Source of the DNA: Massiliimalia sp964370215
Lineage (GTDB): Bacteria > Bacillota > Clostridia > Oscillospirales > Ruminococcaceae
NCBI GenBank assembly: GCA_964370215.1
Contig: CAYJIM010000003.1
Coordinates: 1-64,000, forward strand
Direction: 5' to 3'
Length of the DNA: 64,000 nt
Both the position numbers and the translations under genes were made by a program. The notes beneath the pieces were generated by a model. That model had not been told where the DNA came from and ran no database searches. It worked only from the letters and a program-made list of their open reading frames with translations. This document shows positions 24,110-32,925 of this stretch, piece by piece. How positions within the stretch are numbered: position 1 is the stretch's first letter; every line of letters starts with the position of its first letter.

Positions 24110-25295
24110 AGCCATTTTACTCATTGTGACTTACGCAATTGCGTTGTATTTTGCCAGTACAAACCTCGACTTGATTGGTGGCATCTTAGAGCGTGCTCTA
24201 CAGGTGCTCATGCCGTTTATCATTGGGGCATGTGTTGCTTTTATTTTGAGTATTCCGATGAACTTTTTTGAGGAAAAGGTCTATCGTTTTGGTGGCACCG
24301 GAAAACGACAAATGCTCCGACGGATCTTGAGTTTGACCACCACTGTTTTGGTGGTGCTACTTGGTGGATTTATTGTGGTATTCCTCATTGTGCCGGAATT
24401 TCAAACAACCTTTACACGCATTGCCGAGACAGTGCCGATTTTTTTCAATGAGGTTTATCAATATGCCAATAGTTTGGACTTTGACTGGGCATTGTTGGAG
24501 GAATGGATTCAAAATATCGACTTTGATATTGCAAATATTGCACAACATGCTTATACTTGGATTCAGGGATGGGCGGGCACTGCACTCGGCGGTGCGGTTT
24601 CGGCGATTTCCTCTGTGTCACAAGGGGTGGTATCCACCGTCATCGGCATCATCTTTGCATTTTATCTGCTGTTTGTCAAAGAAACCGTCAGTAGTCAGGT
24701 GAAAAAAGTCTTGTACGCACTCTGCAAAACGGCGACAGCCGACTTTTTGACCGATACTGCAAAATTGACACATCAAACCTTCTCTAGATTTTTTACCGGT
24801 CAGTGTTTGGAAGCGGTGATTTTGGGGGTGCTGTTTTACATTGCCATGCTCATTTTCCAAATGCCGTACGCCATTGTCATTTCAGTACTGATCATGATTA
24901 CCGCCCTCATTCCTATTTTTGGGGCATTTATCGGTTGTATCGTCGGTGCATTTTTGATCCTGATGGTCGACCCATTGCAGGCCTTTTGGTTTATTGTGCT
25001 GTTTTTGGTACTGCAACAGGTGGAAGGCAACTTCATCTATCCACATGTGGTAGGTAATTCAGTGGGTTTACCCCCCTTCTTGGTACTCATTTCCGTGACG
25101 CTGGGCGGTAGTTTGTTTGGTGTTATGGGGATGCTTGTGTTCATCCCACTCATCTCAGTCATCTATGTACTGATCGGCACTTGGGCGAACAAACGAGTGG
25201 TTAAAAAAGGCATTGATCAGGAAAAATTTATCGCAAAACATCCGCCGGTGTTACCGTGGAAAAAAGAGAAACTGGCAAAGAAGCCAAAAGGATAA
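24090..25295 (+). CDS. AI-2E family transporter (PerM/YdiK-like)
   Basis: A 401-residue polytopic membrane protein with about eight helices. It has the family's central LLFVKETV segment and the late IPIFGAFIGCIVGAFLILMVDPLQAFWFIVLF and QQVEGNFIYPHVVGNSVGLPP blocks, of which the latter is diagnostic. Members include TqsA, proposed to export AI-2, and Na+/H+ antiporters; the substrate here is unknown. The ATG at 24090 has AAAAGGAGAG upstream and lies inside the end of the YjjB-like gene, so it belongs to that operon. Confidence 0.9.
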   Translation: MEKKQFKAILLIVTYAIALYFASTNLDLIGGILERALQVLMPFIIGACVAFILSIPMNFFEEKVYRFGGTGKRQMLRRILSLTTTVLVVLLGGFIVVFLIVPEFQTTFTRIAETVPIFFNEVYQYANSLDFDWALLEEWIQNIDFDIANIAQHAYTWIQGWAGTALGGAVSAISSVSQGVVSTVIGIIFAFYLLFVKETVSSQVKKVLYALCKTATADFLTDTAKLTHQTFSRFFTGQCLEAVILGVLFYIAMLIFQMPYAIVISVLIMITALIPIFGAFIGCIVGAFLILMVDPLQAFWFIVLFLVLQQVEGNFIYPHVVGNSVGLPPFLVLISVTLGGSLFGVMGMLVFIPLISVIYVLIGTWANKRVVKKGIDQEKFIAKHPPVLPWKKEKLAKKPKG

Positions 25296-25297
25296 CA

Positions 25298-25346
25298 ATA
25301 AAAAGATCAGCTTCTGTACGATAGAAGCTGATCTTTTTATTGCGTT
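25298..25346. terminator. Bidirectional terminator
   Basis: AAAAAGATCAGCTTCT pairs with AGAAGCTGATCTTTTT around 25302-25340, between the convergent permease and methyltransferase genes. Confidence 0.88.
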
Positions 25347-25354
25347 CCGAGAGT

Positions 25355-26113
25355 TTACGGTTTTATCGATTTGGTAGCATAAAAGGTAGGGAGGTTATGG
25401 TCGTGAAGTCGCCCTGTCCCATTGGTGTCACCATACACCCCTTGCAGGACAAAGCCAGCTTGCAACTGCCCATCAATCTGCTCTTCAATGGTGTGAGAAA
25501 ATTGCATGCCACTATTACTGTCAATCGACTCTTGGTAGAGCGTTTGATCTTTGAGTGGATTGTAGGGTAGGGTATACCGAAGGTCTTTGCCATCATCATC
25601 AAAGGCAAAATTGATGCCGTTGTCAAGACCCGCAAGAAGAATACCACCTTTTTTCAATACACGAAAACATTCCAGCCAGACCGGTTGCACCTCTTCGATA
25701 TAACAATTGGACACAGGATGAAAAATGAGGTCAAATGTTTCATCGGCAAAGGGAAGTGATTTTGTCATATCGGCACGCACCATTTCCATCGTATAACCCT
25801 CACGGTTAGCGACCATCATTTCTGTATCTAGTTGCTTTTGTGCATAATCAAGGACGACACAGGCTGCTCCCAATGCTTGAAAAATGGGCATTTGTTGCCC
25901 CCCTCCACAGGCAAGGCCTAATACTTTTGCCCCTTTCAATGTGCAAAACCAGTGTTTAGGCACCGGTTTTGTTGGAGTCAAAAGCATTTCCCAATCACCT
26001 TTTGTTGCACGAATATAATCTTCATGGGAAATAGGTAGACTCCATTCCCAACCCTCGTCGACCCAACTGTCGATGACATCGGCATTAAGATCGGTATAAT
26101 TTTTTATTATCAT
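25355..26113 (-). CDS. Class I SAM-dependent methyltransferase
   Basis: A 252-residue methyltransferase. The SAM-binding motif I is VLGLACGGGQQMP near residue 70, followed by the acidic VVLDYA loop. Motif II DETFDLIFHPVSNCYIEEV and motif III LKKGGILLAGLDNG are clear. The acceptor is unknown. I start at the ATG at 26113, which has GAAGTGA upstream and lies 7 bp after the stop of the propeller gene; a longer frame reaches 26266 inside that gene. Probably cotranscribed with it. Confidence 0.85.
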   Translation of the reverse strand: MIIKNYTDLNADVIDSWVDEGWEWSLPISHEDYIRATKGDWEMLLTPTKPVPKHWFCTLKGAKVLGLACGGGQQMPIFQALGAACVVLDYAQKQLDTEMMVANREGYTMEMVRADMTKSLPFADETFDLIFHPVSNCYIEEVQPVWLECFRVLKKGGILLAGLDNGINFAFDDDGKDLRYTLPYNPLKDQTLYQESIDSNSGMQFSHTIEEQIDGQLQAGFVLQGVYGDTNGTGRLHDHNLPTFYATKSIKP

Positions 26114-26120
26114 TTGTAGT

Positions 26121-26987
26121 TCACTTCGTTTTCTCATAACTGACATAAGCAAATTTTTGACTACAAGGGGAGAAGCTATTGACGTTGATCGTCCCTTGTC
26201 CACCAAACAGATGTACCAATGTTTTCGGGGTGCCACCTTCTGCCGGCATGATGCGCAACACCACATGACGGTGTGGCTCGTGCTGGTACGGCTCTAAATC
26301 CCCTTTGCGATAAGAAATCAGCAATACCTGCTTGCCATCGGGGGAGACATGAGGAAACCATGTATTGAGGTCGTCATCAAAGGTCATCTGGCGAATATCT
26401 GTACCATCACAGTTCATGCGGTATGCCTGCATAAGGCCGGCACGTGTAGAATTAAACCAGAGGTACTTGCCACAAGGGGAAAATTCCGGTCCGTCTTCAT
26501 GCGCATCAACATCGGTCAAACGGGTTTCTACACCACCTTTTGCCGGGATGGTACAGAGGTTGTACCGATCACCACGATGGGCACAGTAAGCAAGGGTTTG
26601 CCCATCGGGCGACCAACCATGCAGATAACTTTCCCCCAGTGGAGTGATGAGGTGTGGTGTCGGATCATTTTGCAACGAACAGATATAAATGCGAGACTGC
26701 CCATCTTCGGCGGTTCCGTGACTGACAGCAATGGCATTGCCATCGGGGGAAAGTACGTGGTCGTTGTTGCAGTGTACAGCAAATCCCGTATCAATCGGGG
26801 TAATCTGCCCATCCGATAGTTGGTAGCGGTACAATCTGCCCTTGCTGTTGTAAATGAGTGCTTCGCCGTCTTGCGTCCAGTTTGGTGCCTCGATCAAATA
26901 ATCAAAGGTGATCAAATCGGTGATACAGTCATCGTTGAGGTCGTAAATGTGTAAGGTTGAACGGTCGTTTTCTCTGTCATAGGGCAT
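26121..26987 (-). CDS. TolB-like beta-propeller protein
   Basis: A 288-residue cytoplasmic protein built from WD40/PD40-type repeats. The blocks PNWTQDGEALIYNSKGRLYRY, LSPDGNAIAV, WSPDGQTLAYC, FSPCGKYLWFNS and VSPDGKQVLLISY recur every 40 to 50 residues, which is TolB/DPP-IV propeller architecture, without the hydrolase domain or a signal peptide. I choose ATG 26987, eight bases after AAAGGAGTG; an upstream ATG at 27026 overlaps the -10 element. Function unknown, possibly sugar or oligosaccharide related as in some oligogalacturonate-lyase-like propellers. Confidence 0.8.
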   Translation of the reverse strand: MPYDRENDRSTLHIYDLNDDCITDLITFDYLIEAPNWTQDGEALIYNSKGRLYRYQLSDGQITPIDTGFAVHCNNDHVLSPDGNAIAVSHGTAEDGQSRIYICSLQNDPTPHLITPLGESYLHGWSPDGQTLAYCAHRGDRYNLCTIPAKGGVETRLTDVDAHEDGPEFSPCGKYLWFNSTRAGLMQAYRMNCDGTDIRQMTFDDDLNTWFPHVSPDGKQVLLISYRKGDLEPYQHEPHRHVVLRIMPAEGGTPKTLVHLFGGQGTINVNSFSPCSQKFAYVSYEKTK

Positions 26988-27024
26988 AAAGCAAACACTC
27001 CTTTTGATCGAATAGATTTGTTTC

Positions 27025-27054
27025 ATTATAATATAGGAATGCTTTTCTTGTCAA
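27025..27054 (-). promoter_or_regulatory. Sigma-A-type promoter of the propeller/methyltransferase pair
   Basis: Minus-strand TTGACA (27049-27054) and TATAAT (27025-27030) with an 18-bp spacer, both perfect hexamers. Confidence 0.78.
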
Positions 27055-27212
27055 TAGCGACAAAGAGGTGATTGGTCAATGAGTGATTTGGTGTGATGAA
27101 GATGAAAATAGTTGTGCAGTATCAACATTTATATTAAAACAGTAAAAAATGAGTAGGTTTTGCTATTTAATTCACACAAAAATAAAATATAAACGCGAAA
27201 AACGTCGGTTTT

Positions 27213-27244
27213 TGTCGAATTTGTTTCGGTTGAAAGAGTATACT
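27213..27244 (+). promoter_or_regulatory. Spo0A box overlapping the -35 region of the GGDEF-EAL gene promoter
   Basis: TGTCGAA (27213-27219) matches the Spo0A box consensus TGNCGAA within TTTTTGTCGAAT. A TATACT -10 sits at 27239-27244, so the box covers the -35 position, the usual arrangement for direct Spo0A control. The surrounding 300-bp gap (26988-27288) holds only this and the divergent promoter. Confidence 0.55.
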
Positions 27245-27288
27245 TTAGGAAAAGATTCCCTTTTCCCAAACCACGGAGGTGGCAAAGC

Positions 27289-30183
27289 ATGTCTCGGCAA
27301 ATTTTTAATAAAAACATTGTACTGTCATTCGTTGCTCTTATTTTTCTTGCTTTGTGGTGTACCCCTTTTCCGGTGCAGGCACAAACCGAACCGATTAAGA
27401 TCGGCTATGTTCCCCAATTTCAAAATTTCATGGAAAATCCGGATAGCTTGAACGCAAAAGGATACGGATACGAAATATTTGAAAAAATAGCAGAAATCAG
27501 TGATTTGAAATTTGAATATGTGCCGATGACGGAGGATGTACATGTCGCATTGCAAAATGGTAGCATCGATTTTGCAGGATTTTATATCAGAACGCCGGAT
27601 CGACAACAATCTTTTTTGTATTCTGAAACGCAATTCGGAAAAACTTATGTATCGTTGACCACCGACGATCCGACCATTCCATATAACGATCCGAAAAGCC
27701 TTGACGGCAAAACTGTTGCCACCTATTATGGCAATCTGTCCAATCAATATTTGGACAATTATTGTGCACAGAACGGTATCTCGGTGCAGTATGTATTTGG
27801 CAATATTTATGATTACACAGAGAAAGAAGCGGATTTTTTTATCACCTATAGTTCGCATACCGCATCTGAGGGGAAGTACAATGTGCTCAATCTCGGGGTA
27901 TTCAATCTCTATTTGGTGAGTAGTTTTGAAAATCAAGCATTGATGGATCAAATCAATAAAATTTTTTTACAGGTAATTGCGACAGAAGGCAACTACTTCA
28001 TGGAACTGGAAGAAAAGTATCTGGCAGACGATATTGCCATGAATCACCGTACGCTGTCCGCAAAGGAAATTGCAAAGCTACAAAGTCGCACATGGCAGGT
28101 GGGGTACATTGCAACAAAACAGCCTACCTCTTTTCAGAATGGGGAGGGCAAACCGGAGGGTGCGATGATTGATGTCATGGAGCATTTATCCAACAAATTC
28201 GGGTTTGAGGTGGAATATCACCCCTACACTCTTAGCGAAGATCCGACACTGCATCAAGACTTCGATCTCATCATTACCCTATATGGGGACAGTGAGGAAG
28301 AACTGCAATTTTACGATCCGACTGATCCATACTATATGCTACAGATGTTTGGGCAAATATCAAGTAAAACCTATCAAGACTACGACACGCGGGAACAGCG
28401 CATTGAAAACTCCCCACGAATCGGAACACTGCAATATATGATGATTGATTATGATGCGTTGTTAGAACAATATCCGGACAATCCTATATTGTTCTATAAG
28501 GATTTTGATTCATTATTGAATGATTATAGTAAGGGGTTTTTGGATCTCATCATTTCTACCGAGAGTGGGACTGCCTATGCGGAAACTTACTTGCAGGATG
28601 TGGATCGTACCACCATCCCGTTGGCGTTGGAAGTGCCGATGCAGTTTTTTGTCTCCAAGTCTTTGTCGGATGAATTTTTATCTATTTTTAATGTCATGCT
28701 TGATACAGTAGATGAGAGTGATTACCGCACCATGCTTGTCAACAATGCCAACAACTACCTTCCGGAAACAACTTGGACACAGTTTTTGAAAATCGCATGG
28801 CCTTATTTATTGATCGCTGCATTGGCTATTTTTGTGGGATTCGTCGGCTATGCGTTGATTCAACAACGCCGAAAACGACGGGAAATTACAAAGGCTTACA
28901 ACGTCGATGCGTTGACAGCATTATTGTCCGCACCACGGTTTGGAGAACTGATGGAAGAGTATCTGCGCACAGCAACGAAAAACAGTTATGAAGTCATCAG
29001 TCTTGATATTGACATGTTCAAAAATATCAATACCTATTATAGTATCGGGCGCGGCAGTGCTGCCATCCGTGCGGTTGGCAATGGATTAAAAGAAGCATTG
29101 CAGGAAACCTCTGCTTTGATCATGCGGCGGACAGCGGATCAATTTGTCATTATGCGCAAAATTTCCGAAGGACCCTCTGTTCGAGAACTTTACCGTGATT
29201 ATATCTATCCCAAATTACAGGATGTATTGGGTGACAACTATCATATCAGTATGTCATTTGGTATCTATACCATTTGCAACTGTCAAGAAAAAATTAGCAA
29301 TATCATCGACTATGCCGACGATGCTAGAATGCGAGGAAAGCACTCTCACCAAACCTCCTTTGTGACCTTTGATGAGACAATGAAAAAGGAACATGAGGAC
29401 AAGTTGAACATCACCTTTCGGATGGAGCAAGCCCTCAAAGATCGTGAATTTACTCTCGTGTATCAACCCAAAATCAATTTCCAAACGCTGCGTGTGGATG
29501 GTGCGGAGGCATTGGTGCGTTGGAACAGTAGTCAAAACGGTGTTATCTACCCTGACCAATTCATCCCGATTTTTGAAGAAAATGGATTCATCCTACCGTT
29601 GGATCTCTATGTATTTGAAGAGGTTTGCCGCTTTATTGCAAAGCATCGCAGTGTGTTTGTGTTGCCTCGTATTTCCGTCAATCTGTCGGCGTGGTCGGTC
29701 ATGGACAAACGTATTGTCATTTCGATTCATGATTTGATGCAACAGTATGACATCAAATCGACTGAAATTGAATTAGAAATCACCGAAAGTGCCATCACAG
29801 GGGACGAAAAGACGTTCTTGCAAAAGGTCAAACAACTCAAAACACTCGGATGTGCCATTTCTATCGATGATTTTGGTGCAGGAGTTTCCTCTCTCAACCG
29901 GTTGAGTGCCATTGAGGCGGATGTGTTGAAGTTAGACAAAGCCTTTTTCGATCTCAAAGATCAAGGAGGAAAAAGCACTGTTGTCGTCGAAGATGTCATC
30001 ACGATGGCAAAGCACCTCAACATGGCAATCGTTGCCGAAGGGGTGGAAACCTTTGGTCAAGCCTTATGGCTCAGAGAACTGCAATGTGAATATGCACAAG
30101 GATATTACTTTGAGCGCCCCATGGATGAAGAGAGTTTCAAAAAGCTGTTGGAAAGCAAAAAGACCTATCAATTGAAGCCGTAA
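27289..30183 (+). CDS. Periplasmic-binding-domain/GGDEF-EAL c-di-GMP phosphodiesterase
   Basis: A 964-residue membrane sensor. Order: signal peptide (1-32, ending PVQAQ), two type-3 solute-binding domains (about 38-255 and 265-495; first with KIGYVPQFQNF and the second starting QVGYIATKQPTSF), one membrane helix (503-526), a degenerate GGDEF domain (about 540-690; the signature reads RTADQF) and an EAL domain (about 705-955). The EAL motif is kept in GAEALVRW, with the metal and catalytic residues in EITES, IDDFGAG, KLDK and AEGVET. It should hydrolyse c-di-GMP in response to an extracytoplasmic ligand such as an amino acid; the GGDEF half is likely only regulatory. GGAGGTGG precedes the start. 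Confidence 0.92.
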   Translation: MSRQIFNKNIVLSFVALIFLALWCTPFPVQAQTEPIKIGYVPQFQNFMENPDSLNAKGYGYEIFEKIAEISDLKFEYVPMTEDVHVALQNGSIDFAGFYIRTPDRQQSFLYSETQFGKTYVSLTTDDPTIPYNDPKSLDGKTVATYYGNLSNQYLDNYCAQNGISVQYVFGNIYDYTEKEADFFITYSSHTASEGKYNVLNLGVFNLYLVSSFENQALMDQINKIFLQVIATEGNYFMELEEKYLADDIAMNHRTLSAKEIAKLQSRTWQVGYIATKQPTSFQNGEGKPEGAMIDVMEHLSNKFGFEVEYHPYTLSEDPTLHQDFDLIITLYGDSEEELQFYDPTDPYYMLQMFGQISSKTYQDYDTREQRIENSPRIGTLQYMMIDYDALLEQYPDNPILFYKDFDSLLNDYSKGFLDLIISTESGTAYAETYLQDVDRTTIPLALEVPMQFFVSKSLSDEFLSIFNVMLDTVDESDYRTMLVNNANNYLPETTWTQFLKIAWPYLLIAALAIFVGFVGYALIQQRRKRREITKAYNVDALTALLSAPRFGELMEEYLRTATKNSYEVISLDIDMFKNINTYYSIGRGSAAIRAVGNGLKEALQETSALIMRRTADQFVIMRKISEGPSVRELYRDYIYPKLQDVLGDNYHISMSFGIYTICNCQEKISNIIDYADDARMRGKHSHQTSFVTFDETMKKEHEDKLNITFRMEQALKDREFTLVYQPKINFQTLRVDGAEALVRWNSSQNGVIYPDQFIPIFEENGFILPLDLYVFEEVCRFIAKHRSVFVLPRISVNLSAWSVMDKRIVISIHDLMQQYDIKSTEIELEITESAITGDEKTFLQKVKQLKTLGCAISIDDFGAGVSSLNRLSAIEADVLKLDKAFFDLKDQGGKSTVVVEDVITMAKHLNMAIVAEGVETFGQALWLRELQCEYAQGYYFERPMDEESFKKLLESKKTYQLKP

Positions 30184-30189
30184 TGAAGC

Positions 30190-30232
30190 CAAAGAGCAGG
30201 TATCGGAATTTTCCGATACCTGCTCTTTTAGG
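30190..30232. terminator. Bidirectional terminator
   Basis: AAAGAGCAGGTATCGGAA pairs with TTCCGATACCTGCTCTTT between convergent genes, and it overlaps the last codons of the lipid kinase. Confidence 0.87.
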
Positions 30233-31142
30233 ATATACTTGATGTAGCGGGCAGTTGTTTTGGGACCATAATCGTAAAAGCATTTTGTAAATTTTGAATA
30301 CACACCGCTGTTTCGGTACCACCGTATTCTCCATCCAATGTCCAATCAACGGGTGTTTTGGATTTGACGGTAATGTGTCGTGCACTGGTGCAAAACATAA
30401 AGCGTGAGTGCATCTGCTCGTTGAGAATTGCTTGCAGCAGTTCATGTAAATCCAATGGATTCTGTGGCGGACGCACCAGCACCACTTCCAACAAGCCATC
30501 GTCCAAATGAGGGTGGGTACCGGCAAAGTTTTTGAGCCCACCCACGGAAGTCGAATTGGTGATCATGCCATAAATAAATTCTCCTTCGACCTGTTCACCA
30601 TCAATGTTAAGTTCCATTTCATAAGACTTGATGCTACCCAACCGCTTGGTGCCCTCGAGTAGGTAGGCCATCCGGCCAAAGGTGTTTTTAAATTGTTGCG
30701 AGGTTTCGTAAGCAACATCGGTAAAAAGACCAAAGGCTGCGATATAGGTAAAGGCCTCGTCGTTGAAACGACCGGCATCACAAGTGAAGGGCATCCCTTG
30801 GGTGACCACTTGGGCTGCCTCTAAAATATTTTTGGAAATACCCAAACTACTGGCGAAATCATTGGTAGTGCCAGTGGGAATGTAACCGAGTGTGGGGGCG
30901 TTTTCTAACAACACCATCGCGTTGACTGCTTCGTTCAACGTGCCGTCGCCGCCACTACAAACGATCATATCAAACCGTTCTCCTTCCGCCAAAATAATTT
31001 TAGTGGTGTCGGACTTTTGTTGGGTGGGGTGCACAGTCACTGCGTACCCTTGTGCAGTATAGTGTTCTACAATGTCGGCAAGTTTGGGGCGAAACAGCGC
31101 TTTGCCTGCATGTGGATTGTAAATCAATAGCATTTTTTTCAT
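30228..31142 (-). CDS. Diacylglycerol/lipid kinase, second paralogue
   Basis: A 304-residue DagK/YegS-family kinase. Motifs are LLIYNPHAGKAL at the start, the ATP-binding VCSGGDGTLNEAVNAM and YIPTGTTNDFASSLG, then the C-terminal LDGEYGGTE. The start at 31142 has GAGAGGG eight bases upstream; a longer frame to 31190 lacks a site. It differs strongly from the paralogue at 6847, so two distinct lipid substrates are likely. Monocistronic. Confidence 0.9.
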   Translation of the reverse strand: MKKMLLIYNPHAGKALFRPKLADIVEHYTAQGYAVTVHPTQQKSDTTKIILAEGERFDMIVCSGGDGTLNEAVNAMVLLENAPTLGYIPTGTTNDFASSLGISKNILEAAQVVTQGMPFTCDAGRFNDEAFTYIAAFGLFTDVAYETSQQFKNTFGRMAYLLEGTKRLGSIKSYEMELNIDGEQVEGEFIYGMITNSTSVGGLKNFAGTHPHLDDGLLEVVLVRPPQNPLDLHELLQAILNEQMHSRFMFCTSARHITVKSKTPVDWTLDGEYGGTETAVCIQNLQNAFTIMVPKQLPATSSIS

Positions 31143-31272
31143 CGGTAAAACCCTCTCGGTCAAATATTTGGCAGTTGATACTGTTATCATAGCAAATAGG
31201 TATTAACAAATTGTGGAAAAGTAAAAAAACATTTTTGAAAAATAGTGAGTAGAAAAATATCTTGTGAAAGGA

Positions 31273-31301
31273 TTGACAAATGCCGTGGGATTTCGTATAA
31301 T
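31273..31301 (+). promoter_or_regulatory. Sigma-A-type promoter of ribU
   Basis: TTGACA (31273-31278), 17 bp, TATAAT (31296-31301): a perfect consensus promoter directly before the FMN riboswitch. Confidence 0.85.
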
Positions 31302-31314
31302 AATAAAAAAGAAG

Positions 31315-31424
31315 TCTGTTTCAGGGCGGAGTGAAATTCTCCACCGGTGGTAAAGTCCACGAGCGCTGCGGCGTTGATTTGGTGCAATTCCAAAACCGAC
31401 GGTTAAAGTCCGGATGAAAGAAAC
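31315..31424 (+). ncRNA. FMN riboswitch (RFN element)
   Basis: Conserved RFN blocks are present in order: TCAGGGCGGAGTGAAATTC, ACCGGTGGTAAAGTCCACGA, the variable arm, CCGACGGTTAAAGTCCGGAT and GAAAGAA closing the P1 helix. It senses FMN and here precedes a terminator and ribU. High FMN should end transcription before ribU. Confidence 0.95.
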
Positions 31425-31447
31425 AACAAGGCCTTTGTGCATTTTGT

Positions 31448-31484
31448 CGCCCTCATTTGCTTTTTGCAGTGAGGGTGTTTTTTT
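31448..31484 (+). terminator. Regulated terminator of the FMN riboswitch
   Basis: CCCTCATTTG pairs with CAGTGAGGG, then a run of seven T. Placed between riboswitch and ribU, it is the expression platform. Confidence 0.85.
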
Positions 31485-31522
31485 ATGCAGAGCAGACCTC
31501 TTTGAAAAAAGGAGGAAGTATT

Positions 31523-32134
31523 ATGAGTAGTATCAGCACAAAACAACAACCATTCAACCGAGGGCAAATCCGTAAAATGACGGTGACGGCCATGCTTGCC
31601 GCCGTGTCTAGTGTTTTGATGTTCTTTAGCTTCAACGTACCGTTGATGCCATCCTTCATCAAGATGGACTTGTCCGAATTGCCGGCGTTGATTGCGGCCT
31701 TCACGCTAGGGCCTGTTAGTGGTGTCGCAGTTTGCCTTGTCAAAAATGTCATCAATCTGTTCTTTACCACCACCGGTGGGGTTGGTGAACTTTCCAATTT
31801 CATTTTGGGGACTGCTTTGGTATTGCCGGCAGGACTGATTTACAAAAAGGTGCAAACCCGTACCGGCGCCATTGTCGGCTCGGTCATTGGTGCTGTCAGT
31901 ATGGCAGTACTCAGTTTCTTTACAAACTACTTTATCATTTATCCCGTTTACACTAATTTTATGCCTATGGAAGCGATTATAGGTGCTTATCAAGCGATTT
32001 TTAGCGGTATTGAGGAATTGTGGCAGGCGCTAATTCTCTTCAACATGCCTTTCACTCTCATCAAAGGGTTGATCAGTGCGGTTGTCACCTGCCTGCTTTA
32101 TAAAAAATTGAGTCCGATTATGAATGGGAAGTAG
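31523..32134 (+). CDS. ribU: Riboflavin ECF transporter S component
   Basis: A 203-residue six-helix membrane protein that binds riboflavin for ECF-type uptake. It carries S-component features: the TAMLAAVSSVLMFF first helix with small residues for ECF-module contact, the substrate-side FKMD-like SFIKMDLSELPALIAAF and the GVGELSNFILGTALVLPAGLIYK segment. The ATG at 31523 has AAGGAGGAAG upstream. The FMN riboswitch in its leader confirms the substrate. The energising A, A' and T subunits are not in this window. Confidence 0.95.
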   Translation: MSSISTKQQPFNRGQIRKMTVTAMLAAVSSVLMFFSFNVPLMPSFIKMDLSELPALIAAFTLGPVSGVAVCLVKNVINLFFTTTGGVGELSNFILGTALVLPAGLIYKKVQTRTGAIVGSVIGAVSMAVLSFFTNYFIIYPVYTNFMPMEAIIGAYQAIFSGIEELWQALILFNMPFTLIKGLISAVVTCLLYKKLSPIMNGK

Positions 32135-32142
32135 TGAGGTTG

Positions 32143-32181
32143 AACGCGTTTACCCAACAGGGTAGGCGCGTTTTTCTATTT
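32143..32181 (+). terminator. Terminator after ribU
   Basis: An imperfect stem (AACGCGTTTACCC with GGGTAGGCGCGTT) followed by TTTCTATTTTTT. Confidence 0.75.
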
Positions 32182-32286
32182 TTTGTAGGATGGGGCAAAA
32201 GTAATCGTGGATAGAGTAAAATTGATTGACGAACCATTCTTCATTTAGTACAATAAAAAAGACAAAAACGATCGGGAGGATGAACA

Positions 32287-32925
32287 ATGAACATTAAAAT
32301 TTCTCCGTCCATTTTAGCGGCGGACTTTTGTAATTTACAACGGGAGATAGAGCGGGTGCCAAATGCTGAGATGCTACATCTGGACGTGATGGATGGGCAC
32401 TTTGTACCAAATATTAGCATTGGCGTACCGGTGGTGGAATCAATCAGAAAGCAAACATCGATGTTTTTGGATGTGCACTTGATGATCAGTCACCCCTTGC
32501 AATATGTAGAGGCGTTTGCCAAAGCAGGGGCAGATCTCATCTGTTTTCACATTGAGTCGGAAGATGATCCCAAAGCTGTCATCGACCGCATTCATCAATG
32601 TGGCAAGCAAGCGGCCATTGCCTTGAAGCCGAACACGCCGGCAGAAGTCGTGTTTAAATACCTGCAAGACCTTGAGATGGTACTTGTGATGACAGTAGAA
32701 CCCGGCTTTGGTGGACAGTCCTTTATGGCGGATATGGTGCCGAAAATCGAAGCGATTCGAGCACGTGTATCGGCTGATTTTGATATCCAAGTGGATGGTG
32801 GTATCAATTGTGAGACTGCAAAAACAGTGGTTGAAGCCGGTGCTAATGTACTGGTTGCAGGGTCTTTTGTCTTTGGTAGTCAAGATCCTTCGGGAGAAGT
32901 TTCCTTTTTACAAGGGTTATCCTAG
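32287..32925 (+). CDS. rpe: Ribulose-phosphate 3-epimerase
   Basis: A TIM-barrel enzyme interconverting ribulose-5-phosphate and xylulose-5-phosphate in the pentose phosphate pathway. The 212-residue protein has the N-terminal ISPSILAADFCNL, metal ligands in LHLDVMDGHFVPNIS and DVHLMI, the MTVEPGFGGQSF loop and the catalytic IQVDGGIN. GGGAGGA lies before the ATG. Its last nine bases overlap the end of the convergent MecA-like gene. Confidence 0.97.
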   Translation: MNIKISPSILAADFCNLQREIERVPNAEMLHLDVMDGHFVPNISIGVPVVESIRKQTSMFLDVHLMISHPLQYVEAFAKAGADLICFHIESEDDPKAVIDRIHQCGKQAAIALKPNTPAEVVFKYLQDLEMVLVMTVEPGFGGQSFMADMVPKIEAIRARVSADFDIQVDGGINCETAKTVVEAGANVLVAGSFVFGSQDPSGEVSFLQGLS

